DNA of 64,000 bases from Spirochaetota bacterium (GTDB taxonomy: Bacteria > Spirochaetota > Spirochaetia > Treponematales > UBA12059): NCBI GenBank assembly GCA_029547205.1, contig JAKPPT010000070.1, forward strand, positions 1 through 64,000, in the 5' to 3' direction. How positions within the stretch are numbered: position 1 is the first letter of the stretch; the number at the start of each line of letters is the position of its first letter. The notes beneath the pieces are model-generated. The model ran no database searches. It was not told the origin of the DNA and saw only the letters and a program-made list of their open reading frames with translations. Made by a program: the position numbers and the translations under genes. Positions 33,427 through 42,892 of the stretch are shown here, in pieces.

Positions 33427-35919
33427 CTATCGTATGGTCATTTCCATGCGCTGACGCTCTTCGAGTTCTTTTTTCTGTCCCAACTCTAAGAGCTGACTGA
33501 CATCAATAATAAGACATACCGAACCATCACCGAGTATCGATGCCCCTGCAATACCCGGAGAATTCGTAAAGGAATCCCTGAGCGGTTTAATTACAACATC
33601 CTCTTCGCCAATGAGAGAATCAACCATTAAACCCACTCGCTTTTCATTTGTTCCAACAATTACAACAAAACAGTATTCGCTCTGTTCATTTGTTGGTATT
33701 CTGAACAAGCGGTTTAGTCTGAGCAGTGACACAACATCATTACGGACATTAAACACTTCATAGTTATCAATAAATTTAATATCACTTGGTTTAATGCGAT
33801 GGCTTTCTATTACCGATGTAATCGGAATCGAATAGATTTCTTTTCCCACTTTAACTAAAAGACCCTGAATAATTGCCAGTGTAAGTGGCAATTTGATAAT
33901 AAACCGGGTTCCCTTACCACGCTGACTGGTTACTGTAACCGAACCGTTTAGTTTTTCTATTTGCCGCTTTACCACATCGAGACCTACTCCTCGGCCAGAA
34001 ATGTTGGTGATTTTTTCTGCTGTCGAAAACCCTGGTTCAAAGATTAGATTATACGCTTCCAGTTCTGTAAGAATTTTGTTAGGATGAATGAGTCCACGCT
34101 CCACTGCACGTTTTCTTACTTTTTCAACATCAATACCGGCACCATCATCAGCAATTTCAATAATTATCATATTGCCTTCATTTGAAGCCTTGAGCATAAC
34201 AATACCTTGTTCCGGCTTCCCTGCTCGCAGGCGTTCTTCAGGACTTTCGATACCATGATCCAGAGAATTTCTCACCGAATGCATAAGTGGATCAAGTAAA
34301 TCTTCTATTACTGATTTGTCGAGTTCAGTATCTTCACCTTCAATAACAAGGTTAACTTTTTTATTGAGAGTTTTTGATAAATCACGAACGAGTCTCGGGA
34401 ATCGGCTGAAAATCTGGCTTATGGGGACCATTCTGATTCTCATAACGCCTTCCTGGAGATCGCCTGTAATTCTTCCGAGATTTTGTGCTGTTGAACGGAA
34501 TTTAGCAATATTATTTTTGAAATCTGACTCAAGCGCATCAAACATGTTAAAAAGCGGAAGGTATTTATCATTAAGCTCTTTTTTTATATCTTTAATCTGT
34601 TCCCCGGACTGAATACGCTGAAAATAATCTGGAAGTGTATCAAACATACTCTTAAGCATTTCACGGAATTTAAGCTGAACCGAAGAAAATTTGTTTTGCA
34701 ATTCACCAAATTGGTTACTTATCTGATTAAATGTTGCCTTATTGATAACTGCTTCTGATACCAGATTGAGTAGATTATCGATGCGTCGTGAATCAACACG
34801 CAAAACAGAACCAGCCTGTTGTGCTGTTTTTTTTGTTTCAGTACCTGCATTTTCTTCAGCTAGGACAGATTGAATTTCTTCTTCATTCTGAGCTTGTGGT
34901 ACCGAAGTTTCTGGTTGTGATTCTGCAGGTTTTAGCACAGGAGTTGGCGTAGCATTTGCTTTATTAGCCATTGAAGCCGAAGCTGCACTCGTTGCTTGAG
35001 TAATATGCTCCTCCTCACCAAAAGCCTCTGCTGCAATTTTGGAGATTGTTTCAGGTTCTTGCGGTAACGGAGCTGACGATTCTTTCGTTGTAAACTCGAT
35101 TATAAAATTTCCTTCCTGTGTTAAACTGTATACTACAAGTTCTTTAGTAACATCAGGAATAATAGCCTTTTTCTTAACTTCATCAAGTGATTTAGAAGAA
35201 GCAATAAAATATGTTACAACAGGATGAAAGGTATCTTCATACAGTTTTTCAAAATCTGGAATTGTTTTAAGAATTGTACCCACATCGCGCAGTGCTGCAA
35301 ACGCATGAATTGCACTGACAGTATTCATAACATTATTTTCATCAAAGGTAATTTCAACAGCAAAAACCTTTCTATCTGTTCCTGCAGCTTCTCGAATCTC
35401 CAAAATTTCATATTCAGTAATACCTTCAAGATTGACCGCTGATACAGCCTGTTGTTTTTGTACAGGTTTTTGAACTGCTTGATCCACAGGTTTAGCAGGT
35501 TGAGTTTTCGGTTGTGCAGGCTTTAATCCTATAAACGACGCCAGCAATTCTTTATCTGCATCAATATTCTTTGTATAAACTTTTCCCTCTTTTCTGGAAT
35601 CAAGCATTTCCTTGATAATATCGATACCGCGAAGCAGTGCATCAATTATTGCTTCGGATACTTTTACCTTATCAGAACGGATTGCATCTAACAGATCCTC
35701 AACAACATGAGTAAATAAAGCAAGTTCATTCATAGCAACAGTAGCAGATCCACCTTTGAGAGTATGGGCTGCTCTAAAAATCTCATCAATAGCGTCTTTG
35801 TTTGAAGGATCGTTTTCCAGTACCAGAATGTTCTGTTCAAGAACCTGTACCTGCGCATCAGCCTCTGCAAAAAAGTCTTTGAGAAGCTCTTCATTATTAG
35901 GATCCAGATAGTCACTCAT
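33427..35919 (-). CDS. cheA: Chemotaxis histidine kinase CheA
   Basis: An 830-residue receptor-coupled kinase. The Hpt domain carries the phosphoacceptor His in AAHTLKGGSATVAM near residue 50. Then come a long linker with a CheY-binding-like region, the dimerisation helices, the ATPase domain (N box LMHSVRNSLDHGIE, G1 ADDGAGID, then FEPGFSTAEKITNISGRGVGLDVV), and a C-terminal CheW-like regulatory domain. The start is the ATG of MSDYLDPNNEELLKDFF. It heads the operon cheA-cheW/R-cheX-cheY-unknown. Confidence 0.95.
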   Translation of the reverse strand: MSDYLDPNNEELLKDFFAEADAQVQVLEQNILVLENDPSNKDAIDEIFRAAHTLKGGSATVAMNELALFTHVVEDLLDAIRSDKVKVSEAIIDALLRGIDIIKEMLDSRKEGKVYTKNIDADKELLASFIGLKPAQPKTQPAKPVDQAVQKPVQKQQAVSAVNLEGITEYEILEIREAAGTDRKVFAVEITFDENNVMNTVSAIHAFAALRDVGTILKTIPDFEKLYEDTFHPVVTYFIASSKSLDEVKKKAIIPDVTKELVVYSLTQEGNFIIEFTTKESSAPLPQEPETISKIAAEAFGEEEHITQATSAASASMANKANATPTPVLKPAESQPETSVPQAQNEEEIQSVLAEENAGTETKKTAQQAGSVLRVDSRRIDNLLNLVSEAVINKATFNQISNQFGELQNKFSSVQLKFREMLKSMFDTLPDYFQRIQSGEQIKDIKKELNDKYLPLFNMFDALESDFKNNIAKFRSTAQNLGRITGDLQEGVMRIRMVPISQIFSRFPRLVRDLSKTLNKKVNLVIEGEDTELDKSVIEDLLDPLMHSVRNSLDHGIESPEERLRAGKPEQGIVMLKASNEGNMIIIEIADDGAGIDVEKVRKRAVERGLIHPNKILTELEAYNLIFEPGFSTAEKITNISGRGVGLDVVKRQIEKLNGSVTVTSQRGKGTRFIIKLPLTLAIIQGLLVKVGKEIYSIPITSVIESHRIKPSDIKFIDNYEVFNVRNDVVSLLRLNRLFRIPTNEQSEYCFVVIVGTNEKRVGLMVDSLIGEEDVVIKPLRDSFTNSPGIAGASILGDGSVCLIIDVSQLLELGQKKELEERQRMEMTIR

Positions 35920-36053
35920 ACCATAAAGTTTTATATGAATACCATAAATAGTCAAGTGATTTATAACAATAATCTTGCAAAAACTCAAAACATTGAGTAG
36001 TATTTATAGTGATATCATATCCATGCTGTAATACACATTAAGGAGCTACGATC

Positions 36054-36188
36054 ATGGCTTATAAACTTGATGGGGCAAAATTTCCTACACTAGAAGAACT
36101 AGTTGAAGCGTTGTACCCCATGTATGCAGATAAAATGACCGAAGAAGAGTTTAAAAAATATGCAGAAGCAAATGCTGAAAAAAGCTAA
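36054..36188 (+). CDS. 44-residue small protein before the RsbU gene
   Basis: The ATG follows AAGGAG at a spacing of about 8. It codes for an acidic, helical 44-residue product (MAYKLDGAKFPTLEELVEAL, ending AEANAEKS). The stop is 9 bases before the next gene, so both are in one operon. Coding character is good (balanced codons, amphipathic helices). Its function is unknown; a small regulator or partner of the phosphatase is possible. Confidence 0.7.
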   Translation: MAYKLDGAKFPTLEELVEALYPMYADKMTEEEFKKYAEANAEKS

Positions 36189-36196
36189 CTATACTC

Positions 36197-37822
36197 ATGA
36201 ATATCGATTCAACCACCAAATTCAGACATGACTCTCAGACCTTTCTAAATCATATTCTTGGTTACATTAGTATTATAGAACAGGAACTACCTGAAGAAGC
36301 TACACCCCTGCAGTCCATTGTTAAAGAATTGTACACAGCTGGTACCAGGCTCAAAGAACACTATTTTGCATTCTATGCACTGGTTGAATCAAATGCAGAC
36401 AGTAATAAAATCCAGTACGCTGTGGAAACTATCAATGGTGTTTTTTTTAGTCTGCTTAAAGCTGCACAGCTGGTACGGACAAAAAGCTTTCTCTATCCGG
36501 AAATACAAGACGATACCCAACGCATTCTTGACTCTGCAAACAGATTATATGAGTTAACTACTACTCTGAGTCAAAATCTTGTTTCAGGCAGTACAGTTGC
36601 TGCTCCTTCAAAATTTTTTATTCCTAAAGCAGCTAAAAAAGAAACTCACCATGGCAGATTTCTTATCATTGATGACGACCCCATTAACCTGGAACTGTTA
36701 TCACAACACCTGGAACGACAGGGCCACATAACGTGTCAGGCCCAAAATGCATCAGATGCCTTAAATATTCTGAAAAAAGCTCCATTTGACATAATATTAC
36801 TCGATTTGATGCTCCCTGGATCGATGAACGGGCTGCAATTGCTCGAGTTTTTAAAAACTGATGAGCACCTGAGAGATATTGCGGTGATTGTCATTTCGTC
36901 TTTGGAAGATCCGGAAGTAATTGCAGGAAGCATTGAACTGGGTGCCGATGATTTCATGCCTAGAAATTTTGACCAAAATCTACTCAAAGCCCGCATCAAC
37001 AATATTCTTGAAAAAAAAGAATATAAAAAACAGAGTGACAAAGTTTTAAAACAACTCATGGAAACACAAGCAAAGCTCGCTGCAGAGCTTCGAGATGCAG
37101 CAAGTTATGTTCATTCTATTCTACCAAGACGCAGCACCTGGAAACATGTTCGCGCAGACTGGGTCTTTATCCCTTCACTCAGTTTAGGCGGTGATAGCTT
37201 TTATTACCAACCAATTGATACTGACAATTTTATGCTATTTTTAATAGATGTTTCCGGGCATGGTATCGAAGCTGCTTTATTGTCAATTACTATTATGAAC
37301 ATTCTCCGCAGCCATGCATTGGGAAACGTAAATTTCAAAGAACCTGCAAGCGTCTTATCGTCTCTCAATAGCAGTTTTAGACTTGAAGAACAAAACAATA
37401 TGTTTTTCACAATCTGGTATGGGGTTTATAATGCCAGTACCCGAACATTACAGTATGCTACCGGAGGTTCTCCTCCAGCTATTCTCGTAAAACCTGATAG
37501 TACCCATCAGGAACTGTCAACAGACGGTGTGATCATTGGTGTTGATGAACAAGCTCATTTTAGTGAAAATTCTATCGTTATTGAATCAGGATCAACGCTT
37601 TTTCTTTTTAGTGACGGCATCTATGAAGTACATACACATGATAAAAACTTACTAGAATGGAACGAGTTTATTGATATATTAAAAGAAGAAGCAAATTCTT
37701 GCTGCCTCAATCCTTGTAAAGAATCGCGAGCACGAGAAATTATTACTGCTGTTCGCTCTCGAATGAAAAATTCTACGTTTGATGACGATGTTTCACTCAT
37801 GGAGTTTTCTTTCTATGACTGA
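36197..37822 (+). CDS. Response regulator with PP2C/SpoIIE phosphatase domain (RsbU type)
   Basis: A 541-residue cytosolic signalling protein. The first ~60 residues resemble a histidine-kinase dimerisation helix (FRHDSQTFLNHILGYISII). Residues ~154-275 are a receiver (FLIIDDDP, phosphorylation site LLDLMLPGSMNG, VISSLED). Residues ~310-540 are a PP2C-like Ser/Thr phosphatase of the SpoIIE/RsbU group (WVFIPSLSLGGDSFYYQ, LIDVSGHGIEAALLS, LFLFSDGIYE, DDDVSLM). Such proteins dephosphorylate an anti-sigma-factor antagonist; no such partner is encoded nearby. It lies back to back with cheA, and its last codons overlap the start of pyrC. Confidence 0.9.
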   Translation: MNIDSTTKFRHDSQTFLNHILGYISIIEQELPEEATPLQSIVKELYTAGTRLKEHYFAFYALVESNADSNKIQYAVETINGVFFSLLKAAQLVRTKSFLYPEIQDDTQRILDSANRLYELTTTLSQNLVSGSTVAAPSKFFIPKAAKKETHHGRFLIIDDDPINLELLSQHLERQGHITCQAQNASDALNILKKAPFDIILLDLMLPGSMNGLQLLEFLKTDEHLRDIAVIVISSLEDPEVIAGSIELGADDFMPRNFDQNLLKARINNILEKKEYKKQSDKVLKQLMETQAKLAAELRDAASYVHSILPRRSTWKHVRADWVFIPSLSLGGDSFYYQPIDTDNFMLFLIDVSGHGIEAALLSITIMNILRSHALGNVNFKEPASVLSSLNSSFRLEEQNNMFFTIWYGVYNASTRTLQYATGGSPPAILVKPDSTHQELSTDGVIIGVDEQAHFSENSIVIESGSTLFLFSDGIYEVHTHDKNLLEWNEFIDILKEEANSCCLNPCKESRAREIITAVRSRMKNSTFDDDVSLMEFSFYD

Positions 37823-38825
37823 ATTAACCATAAAGCAACCATCAGATTTCCATGTCCATCTTCGACAGGGAGATGAACTTGAAGCATATACAGTACAAAC
37901 AGCAAAACATTTTGAAAATATCCTTGTCATGCCTAATACAAAACCGCCCATAACAACTGCAGAAAGACTTACTGCATACCACAACGCAATTCAAGCTATT
38001 CTCGTCAAGCATGCTATTGATTGCAGGATTTTTATGGCTTTTAAGCTGGTACCAGGTATGGGGGAGCGAGCTGTACTGGATTGCATCAGGGCGGGAGCGC
38101 TTATCGGTAAATACTATCCCTCAGGTTCAACAACAAATGCTGAGGATGGACCAACTCATCCATCAGATATTAAAGAAGAACTCCGGACACTGGAACAGGC
38201 GCAGGGCATACTCTCAATCCATGCAGAATCCCCTACCAGTCCTGAGTTTTTGAAGGAAAGAGATTTTCTTAGCACTATCGAATATATTCTGGAACGGTAT
38301 CCGAAATTGCGTATTGTTATAGAACATCTTTCGACAGCTGGTACCGTTGATGCAGTTTTGGGATGGCCGGACCGCGTAGCTGGTACCATTACAGCACATC
38401 ATCTAAGATACACAGTTGATGATCTTTTAACTGATGGAATCGACAGTAGTCTATACTGCAAGCCTATTTTAAAAACGGAACATGACCGAAAAGCACTCAT
38501 TAGTGCAGCAATTTCAGGTAATCCGAAGTTTTTCTTTGGTTCCGATAGTGCCCCCCACCCCTTCGAAAAAAAACATATATTTCCTGTTCCTGCAGGAGCC
38601 TATACAGCACCGGTAAGATTATCACTACTGGCTGAAGTTTTTGAAGAAAATGATGCTCTTCACATGCTAGAATACTTTACCAGTACAGCTGGTACCGCTT
38701 GGTATGGAATAAGCAGTTCAAACTCATATATAACATTGATAAAAAAACCCTGGAAAGTTCCAGATTGTATAGACGGAGCATTTCCAGTTGCACATGGAAG
38801 AACTCTTCAATGGCAAATAGTATGA
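37815..38825 (+). CDS. pyrC: Dihydroorotase
   Basis: A 336-residue zinc enzyme of de novo pyrimidine synthesis that closes carbamoyl aspartate to dihydroorotate. It is the short class II type: FHVHLRQGD holds the first metal ligands, KYYPSGSTTN the carboxylated Lys, HAESP and EHLSTAGT the later His ligands, and GSDSAPH the catalytic Asp. The start ATG overlaps the stop of the RsbU gene. GGTACC sites occur within the gene (AGCTGGTACC) but lack the ACACC arm, so they are not clear insertions. Confidence 0.94.
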   Translation: MTELTIKQPSDFHVHLRQGDELEAYTVQTAKHFENILVMPNTKPPITTAERLTAYHNAIQAILVKHAIDCRIFMAFKLVPGMGERAVLDCIRAGALIGKYYPSGSTTNAEDGPTHPSDIKEELRTLEQAQGILSIHAESPTSPEFLKERDFLSTIEYILERYPKLRIVIEHLSTAGTVDAVLGWPDRVAGTITAHHLRYTVDDLLTDGIDSSLYCKPILKTEHDRKALISAAISGNPKFFFGSDSAPHPFEKKHIFPVPAGAYTAPVRLSLLAEVFEENDALHMLEYFTSTAGTAWYGISSSNSYITLIKKPWKVPDCIDGAFPVAHGRTLQWQIV

Positions 38826-39841
38826 TTTTGATTGATACCCAAACACGGACTATCTTCATGTTGCGGGAAAGGTTTTAATTTTCCTTTTGCATAACAATAC
38901 TTACACCCATGCCCGCATGTATAATATGCTCCAATATCAATGCTCTTTACACACAGACAGTTATTTCGTTGGTTTTTATCTTTTTTGATTTTTTCATATA
39001 ACACAGAATCGTTTTTCACCTGGTACAGAGACTCATTTTTTTTATCCCTGCCATTTCTGAACACCTCATATTTGCACACCTGGTACATAGATTTAATAGA
39101 TTCGTGCACAGATTCATTTTTATTCTCAAATCCCTGCTGAAGTCTTACTAGAGCAATCCTGTTGATATCAATACAAGCGCCATGCTGAATCGCCACGTTA
39201 TCTAAATCCAGAAGTTCTGAACAGGTTTGTAAAGTAATACCATATTTTTTTGCTATTGCTGCTAAATTTTCAGAAAAAGAATTTATCTCACACATAGGAA
39301 TATTTTGCAGAGGATCCCATGCATTCAATTTTGGATTGTAAATATCAAAAAAGCTGATGATACATGTATCGACATAACTACTAAGAGCTGAGGCAATTGT
39401 TTCAAAATTATGATAATGCCATTGAAATGAAAAATGATCAGTAATAATAATTGGATCGTAACGCCATACTATGGCGTAGCTCCCTATGCCATAATTATAT
39501 ATTTTTTTTATCGCCGATATTATAAATTCTTTATTTGGCACATTTGGTTCGATATCGTTTCCATATCCAGTTATTGTTATTAAAAAGTAATGTGGGTATT
39601 TTATTATATGATTATAAAAATCAAGTAAAGGTGCAGGATTTTTTGTCCAGAATACAAAGCAAAAAACATCATCTGTTTTCAGGCTCACCAGTTTTTTCTG
39701 ATTTAAATTATAAGGATTTCTGACAATTACAGAACCCTCGGAAAGGCGTTTCTCAAACCAGGATGCAAAAAATGCTGGAATATCTGTCCTTCTGCTAGCG
39801 CTGATAATATTTGGCAAATGATCAGTTTGATCTCTTAACAC
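38807..39841 (-). CDS. DUF1848 protein with C-terminal Cys cluster
   Basis: A 344-residue protein of the DUF1848 family. The start region is typical (IISASRRTDIPAFFASWF), as is FCFVFWTKNPAPLLD. The C-terminal GAYYTCGHGCKYCYAKG offers a CxxxCxxC cluster, with LCVKS just before, which suggests a metal or Fe-S site. A segment of about 50 residues near 250-300 (around SMYQVCKYEVF and ESLYQVKND) is extra. It lies where two palindrome copies are read as YQV on this strand. The gene ends convergently, with a 19-base overlap with pyrC. Confidence 0.82.
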   Translation of the reverse strand: MLRDQTDHLPNIISASRRTDIPAFFASWFEKRLSEGSVIVRNPYNLNQKKLVSLKTDDVFCFVFWTKNPAPLLDFYNHIIKYPHYFLITITGYGNDIEPNVPNKEFIISAIKKIYNYGIGSYAIVWRYDPIIITDHFSFQWHYHNFETIASALSSYVDTCIISFFDIYNPKLNAWDPLQNIPMCEINSFSENLAAIAKKYGITLQTCSELLDLDNVAIQHGACIDINRIALVRLQQGFENKNESVHESIKSMYQVCKYEVFRNGRDKKNESLYQVKNDSVLYEKIKKDKNQRNNCLCVKSIDIGAYYTCGHGCKYCYAKGKLKPFPQHEDSPCLGINQNHTICH

Positions 39842-39986
39842 GAATATAGTGTAACCAAAATAAACGTATTATTGCAATTGGTTCTAAATTTGGTTTACAA
39901 ATTACAACACTATATCAATAAACTGAAAAATCTTTTATTTCCTGATTTGATTATATACTTAAAAATCAAAGTTACTGTTTCAGGAA

Positions 39987-40514
39987 TCAATCAAACTGAT
40001 ATCCACATATATGATACTTTTCATAAATCCTGCGCATTTCTATACTGATATCACTTATAAATAAACTCATTTTTCGTTCATAAAAAGCAATACTGCTCCA
40101 GAACCAATCAATTGGACTTTTTACCAAATTTGCTGTAACTGGATTTTTAGCAATATAACGAAACGTACTCTCAATATCCACCAGTGTCCTAAGTGGCCTT
40201 GAATAATATCTACTTTCCCAAACATGACCACTCTGTTTAAAACGTTTATTAAAACGTTTTGCAAAAGTCATTAAAAGACGATGCATGATGCCTGGTAAAT
40301 CTTTGGCATTTCGAGGTTTTACAATCAAATGGACATGGTTATTCATAATTGTAAAACACTCAATTTTACATTTATAAATAAGTTGCACTTTTTTCATTAC
40401 TTCAATAAACATTCGCTTTGCTTCAGTATTATCAAAATAAAATAACCTATTGTTAATCCGAACCGTAACATGATATGGAACCCCCTCAATAAGCTCTCTC
40501 CTCACCCGACCCAT
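39987..40514 (-). CDS. REP-associated tyrosine transposase (RAYT, Y1 family)
   Basis: A 175-residue single-strand transposase of the HUH type. The histidine pair is in IMNNHVHLIVKP near residue 60, and the catalytic Tyr is in STFRYIAKNPVTANLV near residue 120. The sequence between (GIMHRLLMTFAKRFNKRFKQSGHVWESRYYSR) is the hallmark of RAYT proteins, which cut and move REP palindromes. The gene is intact, single-copy here, and not flanked by IS200-type ends. The dispersed palindrome starts 160 bases upstream of it, so it is a reasonable candidate mobiliser. Confidence 0.88.
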   Translation of the reverse strand: MGRVRRELIEGVPYHVTVRINNRLFYFDNTEAKRMFIEVMKKVQLIYKCKIECFTIMNNHVHLIVKPRNAKDLPGIMHRLLMTFAKRFNKRFKQSGHVWESRYYSRPLRTLVDIESTFRYIAKNPVTANLVKSPIDWFWSSIAFYERKMSLFISDISIEMRRIYEKYHICGYQFD

Positions 40515-40671
40515 TTTCTACCTCCACATGTCTATTGAAAATAGTTTTATTTTTTCTTAATACATCTAACAAGCGAACATGTGTTATTGCATGCAGAAAA
40601 TAAGAATTTTTATCATTAAATCAAATTTTGATTGAAAACATCATTGGTAAGAGCTTTTTAGACACCTTCTC

Positions 40672-41115
40672 AGACACCTGGTACAAAAAATATTCTATTT
40701 ATTGAAATATCATGTATCAAAGCTCCAATTTTTAATTGCTAGACTCAGCCGCGTATATGAATCCATTACACCTGGTACAGAGAAATGATTGACTTTTGAT
40801 TGACTTTCGCGCTTTATCCTTTAATAACACATGAAACTTACATCTTTACAATTAAATCTTTGTAGATACTCATCCGTTAGAACACCTGGTACAAAAAAGC
40901 GCCTGGTACAAAAAAGCGGGTACATAAAAAGCGCATAAATAATCAACTAAACAGACAATCATTCATATTCAAGGGTATTTTTTTCAGATATGGGGCAAGT
41001 AATTTAACAAAAGATAGTTTGAGTGAGCATAATTTTAACACCTGGTACTTATAAATCATGGTACTGGTACTTATAAATCAAGGTACGTACAAATCACGGT
41101 ACCACGGCGTCATAA
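40672..41115. repeat. Palindrome copies between the RAYT and hydrolase genes
   Basis: Copies of ACACCTGGTAC start near 40674, 40769, 40881 and 41038. Partial copies are seen at 40902 (GCGCCTGGTACAAAAAAGCG) and 41060-41100 (TGGTACTTATAAATCA repeated). A short tandem of TTTATTCTTATTTGTATG follows at 41118-41175. No gene lies between 40515 and 41177. Confidence 0.8.
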
Positions 41116-41177
41116 GTATTTATTCTTATTTGTATGTATTTATTCTTATTTGTATATATTTATTTTTATTTGTATGC

Positions 41178-41917
41178 CTACTGAAGACTTTTCAGAAAAT
41201 CAACAGTTGCTTGCGCTGTTTCCATGAATTGTTCTTCTTGGCTTATAAGCGCTGGTTTATCTCCTGGTTGAGAACCATAATCAGCAAACTGTCCATGATT
41301 TCCTCCCTGGATGATGTGAAAAACCGTATCAGCTGGTTGATAACGCTTGTGTTCTTCAATTTTTTTCCCGTTATCAAGGCCTCCATCCTGTGTGCCATAG
41401 ATTGATAACATTTTAATCCCACTTCCTAAGAGTCTATCATCAGCCGGATATGAAGCCCAAAACACAACTGCACGTATTTGTGGATGTTTTGCTGCAAACC
41501 AGGCTGAGGCTACACCACCTAGAGAGTGCCACCCGTAGTCCAGATTTTTATATGAGGATATTCCTCTAGAAATCGAGCACCTGCATCGACATCAAAAAAA
41601 GCAAGATCAAGTTTTACTCGAACAAGTACAACAAAAATGCCTTCTGCAGCAATCCTGTGTAAAATTGGTGCATAAGAACGAAAATCAACATGTCCGCCTG
41701 GATAAAAAATGAAACCTATTTCTGATTTATTTTCAATTGTTTCAAATGTAATGTATTGTTTTGTCTCGACAACATTAACTTTGTCATCCGACTTGAGTGA
41801 ATTCAATGCAACTTCACGTGCCATACTTGGATTTTTCGCCCAAATAAAAAAAATAGAAGTTCCCAGAACTAACAAGCTAAGAATAGCAAATCCGGTAATT
41901 TTAAGAATTTTTTTCAT
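41178..41917 (-). pseudogene. Frameshifted alpha/beta hydrolase
   Basis: Two frames together make one membrane-anchored alpha/beta hydrolase. The 5' part (signal anchor MKKILKITGFAILSLLVLG, then FIFYPGGHVDFRSYAPIL) ends at a stop just after IKIWTTGGT. The 3' part resumes with GGVASAWFAAKHP and carries the acid and His region (LSIYGTQDGG, IQGGNHGQFADYG). One missing base near 41510-41520 breaks the GGHSLGG nucleophile elbow. This is either a recent pseudogene or a sequence error, since no other damage is visible. Confidence 0.8.
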
Positions 41918-41988
41918 ACCATGCTCCGCAAAAAGATCAAATAAAATATATGTAATTTTTAAAGTATAAGCAACGAATTACACGTTTA

Positions 41989-42360
41989 ACATCCGGTACA
42001 CATTTAGCACTACCTTAAGATTACCTTAAGATTGACACCTGGTACGTAAAGATACCCCTCTACCTTAAGATTACCTTAAGATTGACACCTGGTACGTAAA
42101 GATACCCCTGGTACGTAAAGATACCCGTAAAGATACCGGCACACAAAGTGATACCTCAAGACTAAATCAAAACTTCCCACTATATGAAGCTAAACCTAGT
42201 TCATAAAGATATTCCCATCATGGATACTTCTTATAATAACACCTGGTACATATTGGTTTGGTACATATTGGTTTCCATATTGGTTTCTCTGGTACATATT
42301 GGTTTCCTGGTACGCATAGATTTGGTACGCATAGGGTAACCTGGTACGTAAAGGGAACAT
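41989..42360. repeat. Tandem and scattered palindrome copies left of MITE D
   Basis: A ~50 base segment, TACCTTAAGATT twice followed by GACACCTGGTACGTAAAGA, occurs twice in tandem (about 42013-42057 and 42061-42106). Then CCCTGGTACGTAAAGATACC, ACACCTGGTACATATTGG and several shorter CTGGTAC pieces follow up to 42350. No gene is present from 41918 to 42892. Confidence 0.8.
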
Positions 42361-42431
42361 GAAGTAATAAAATGTAAGCCCATTGATGCTTATGAAATGT
42401 CATGCCCATGAGAAAAAATATGACAAGGGTT

Positions 42432-42579
42432 AGTTAGTGTCATGAAAATTGTGAAAATGCTGTTCTGATTACTTCTTAATTTGATTTTTTGAAGAAAATA
42501 CCATATATAGTGCCGAATATTAAAGATAACTACTAAATATTCTGGATATAGTTTTACGCATAAGAATCGTGACACTAAT
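42432..42579. mobile_element. MITE copy D with 8 bp target duplication
   Basis: Left end TAGTGTCATGAAAATTGTGA, right end GAATCGTGACACTA, 148 bp. CAAGGGTT flanks both sides (42424-42431 and 42580-42587), so the insertion borders are exact. The centre resembles copies A and C (AATTTGATTTTT, CTACTAAATATT). Confidence 0.8.
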
Positions 42580-42600
42580 CAAGGGTTGCCCATGAAGCAT

Positions 42601-42792
42601 AAAGCCGGGTCCATTCATGGAAAAATGACGTCTGGCTCATTTGAAATTCCCAGACGTAGGTGCAGCAAAAGGATAAAAACGTGCTGGACGCATGTGAGGT
42701 ACATAGTGTAGCTACCCATATACCATAATCACTTGCAATATAGACGTGCTGGGCGCATGTGAGGTACAAAGCCCGGTCCATTAAAGAAAAAG
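42601..42792. repeat. Two direct repeats downstream of flaB
   Basis: GTGCTGGACGCATGTGAGG and its near copy GTGCTGGGCGCATGTGAGG occur at 42681 and 42746. AAAGCCGGGTCCATT (42601) recurs as AAAGCCCGGTCCATT (42768). The purpose is unknown; no gene is visible. Confidence 0.6.
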
Positions 42793-42850
42793 TGATAAGT
42801 GAAGCTCAAGAAACGCCCTGCTAACCGCGGTAACAGTAAAAATATAAAAA

Positions 42851-42872
42851 AAGGCGCTCGAAAGCGCCTTTT
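42851..42872 (-). terminator. Rho-independent terminator of flaB
   Basis: AAAGGCGCTTTCGAGCGCCTTT on the minus strand forms a tight stem with a TTCG loop and is followed by T residues. It lies about 20 bases after the flaB stop. Confidence 0.92.
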
Positions 42873-42892
42873 GGTTTGTAGGTGATACGTTT

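Noticed and set aside
37815-38825. GGTACC sites in pyrC taken as palindrome insertions
   Set aside because: They occur as AGCTGGTACC without the ACACC arm, and they encode ordinary family residues such as the AGT of STAGT.
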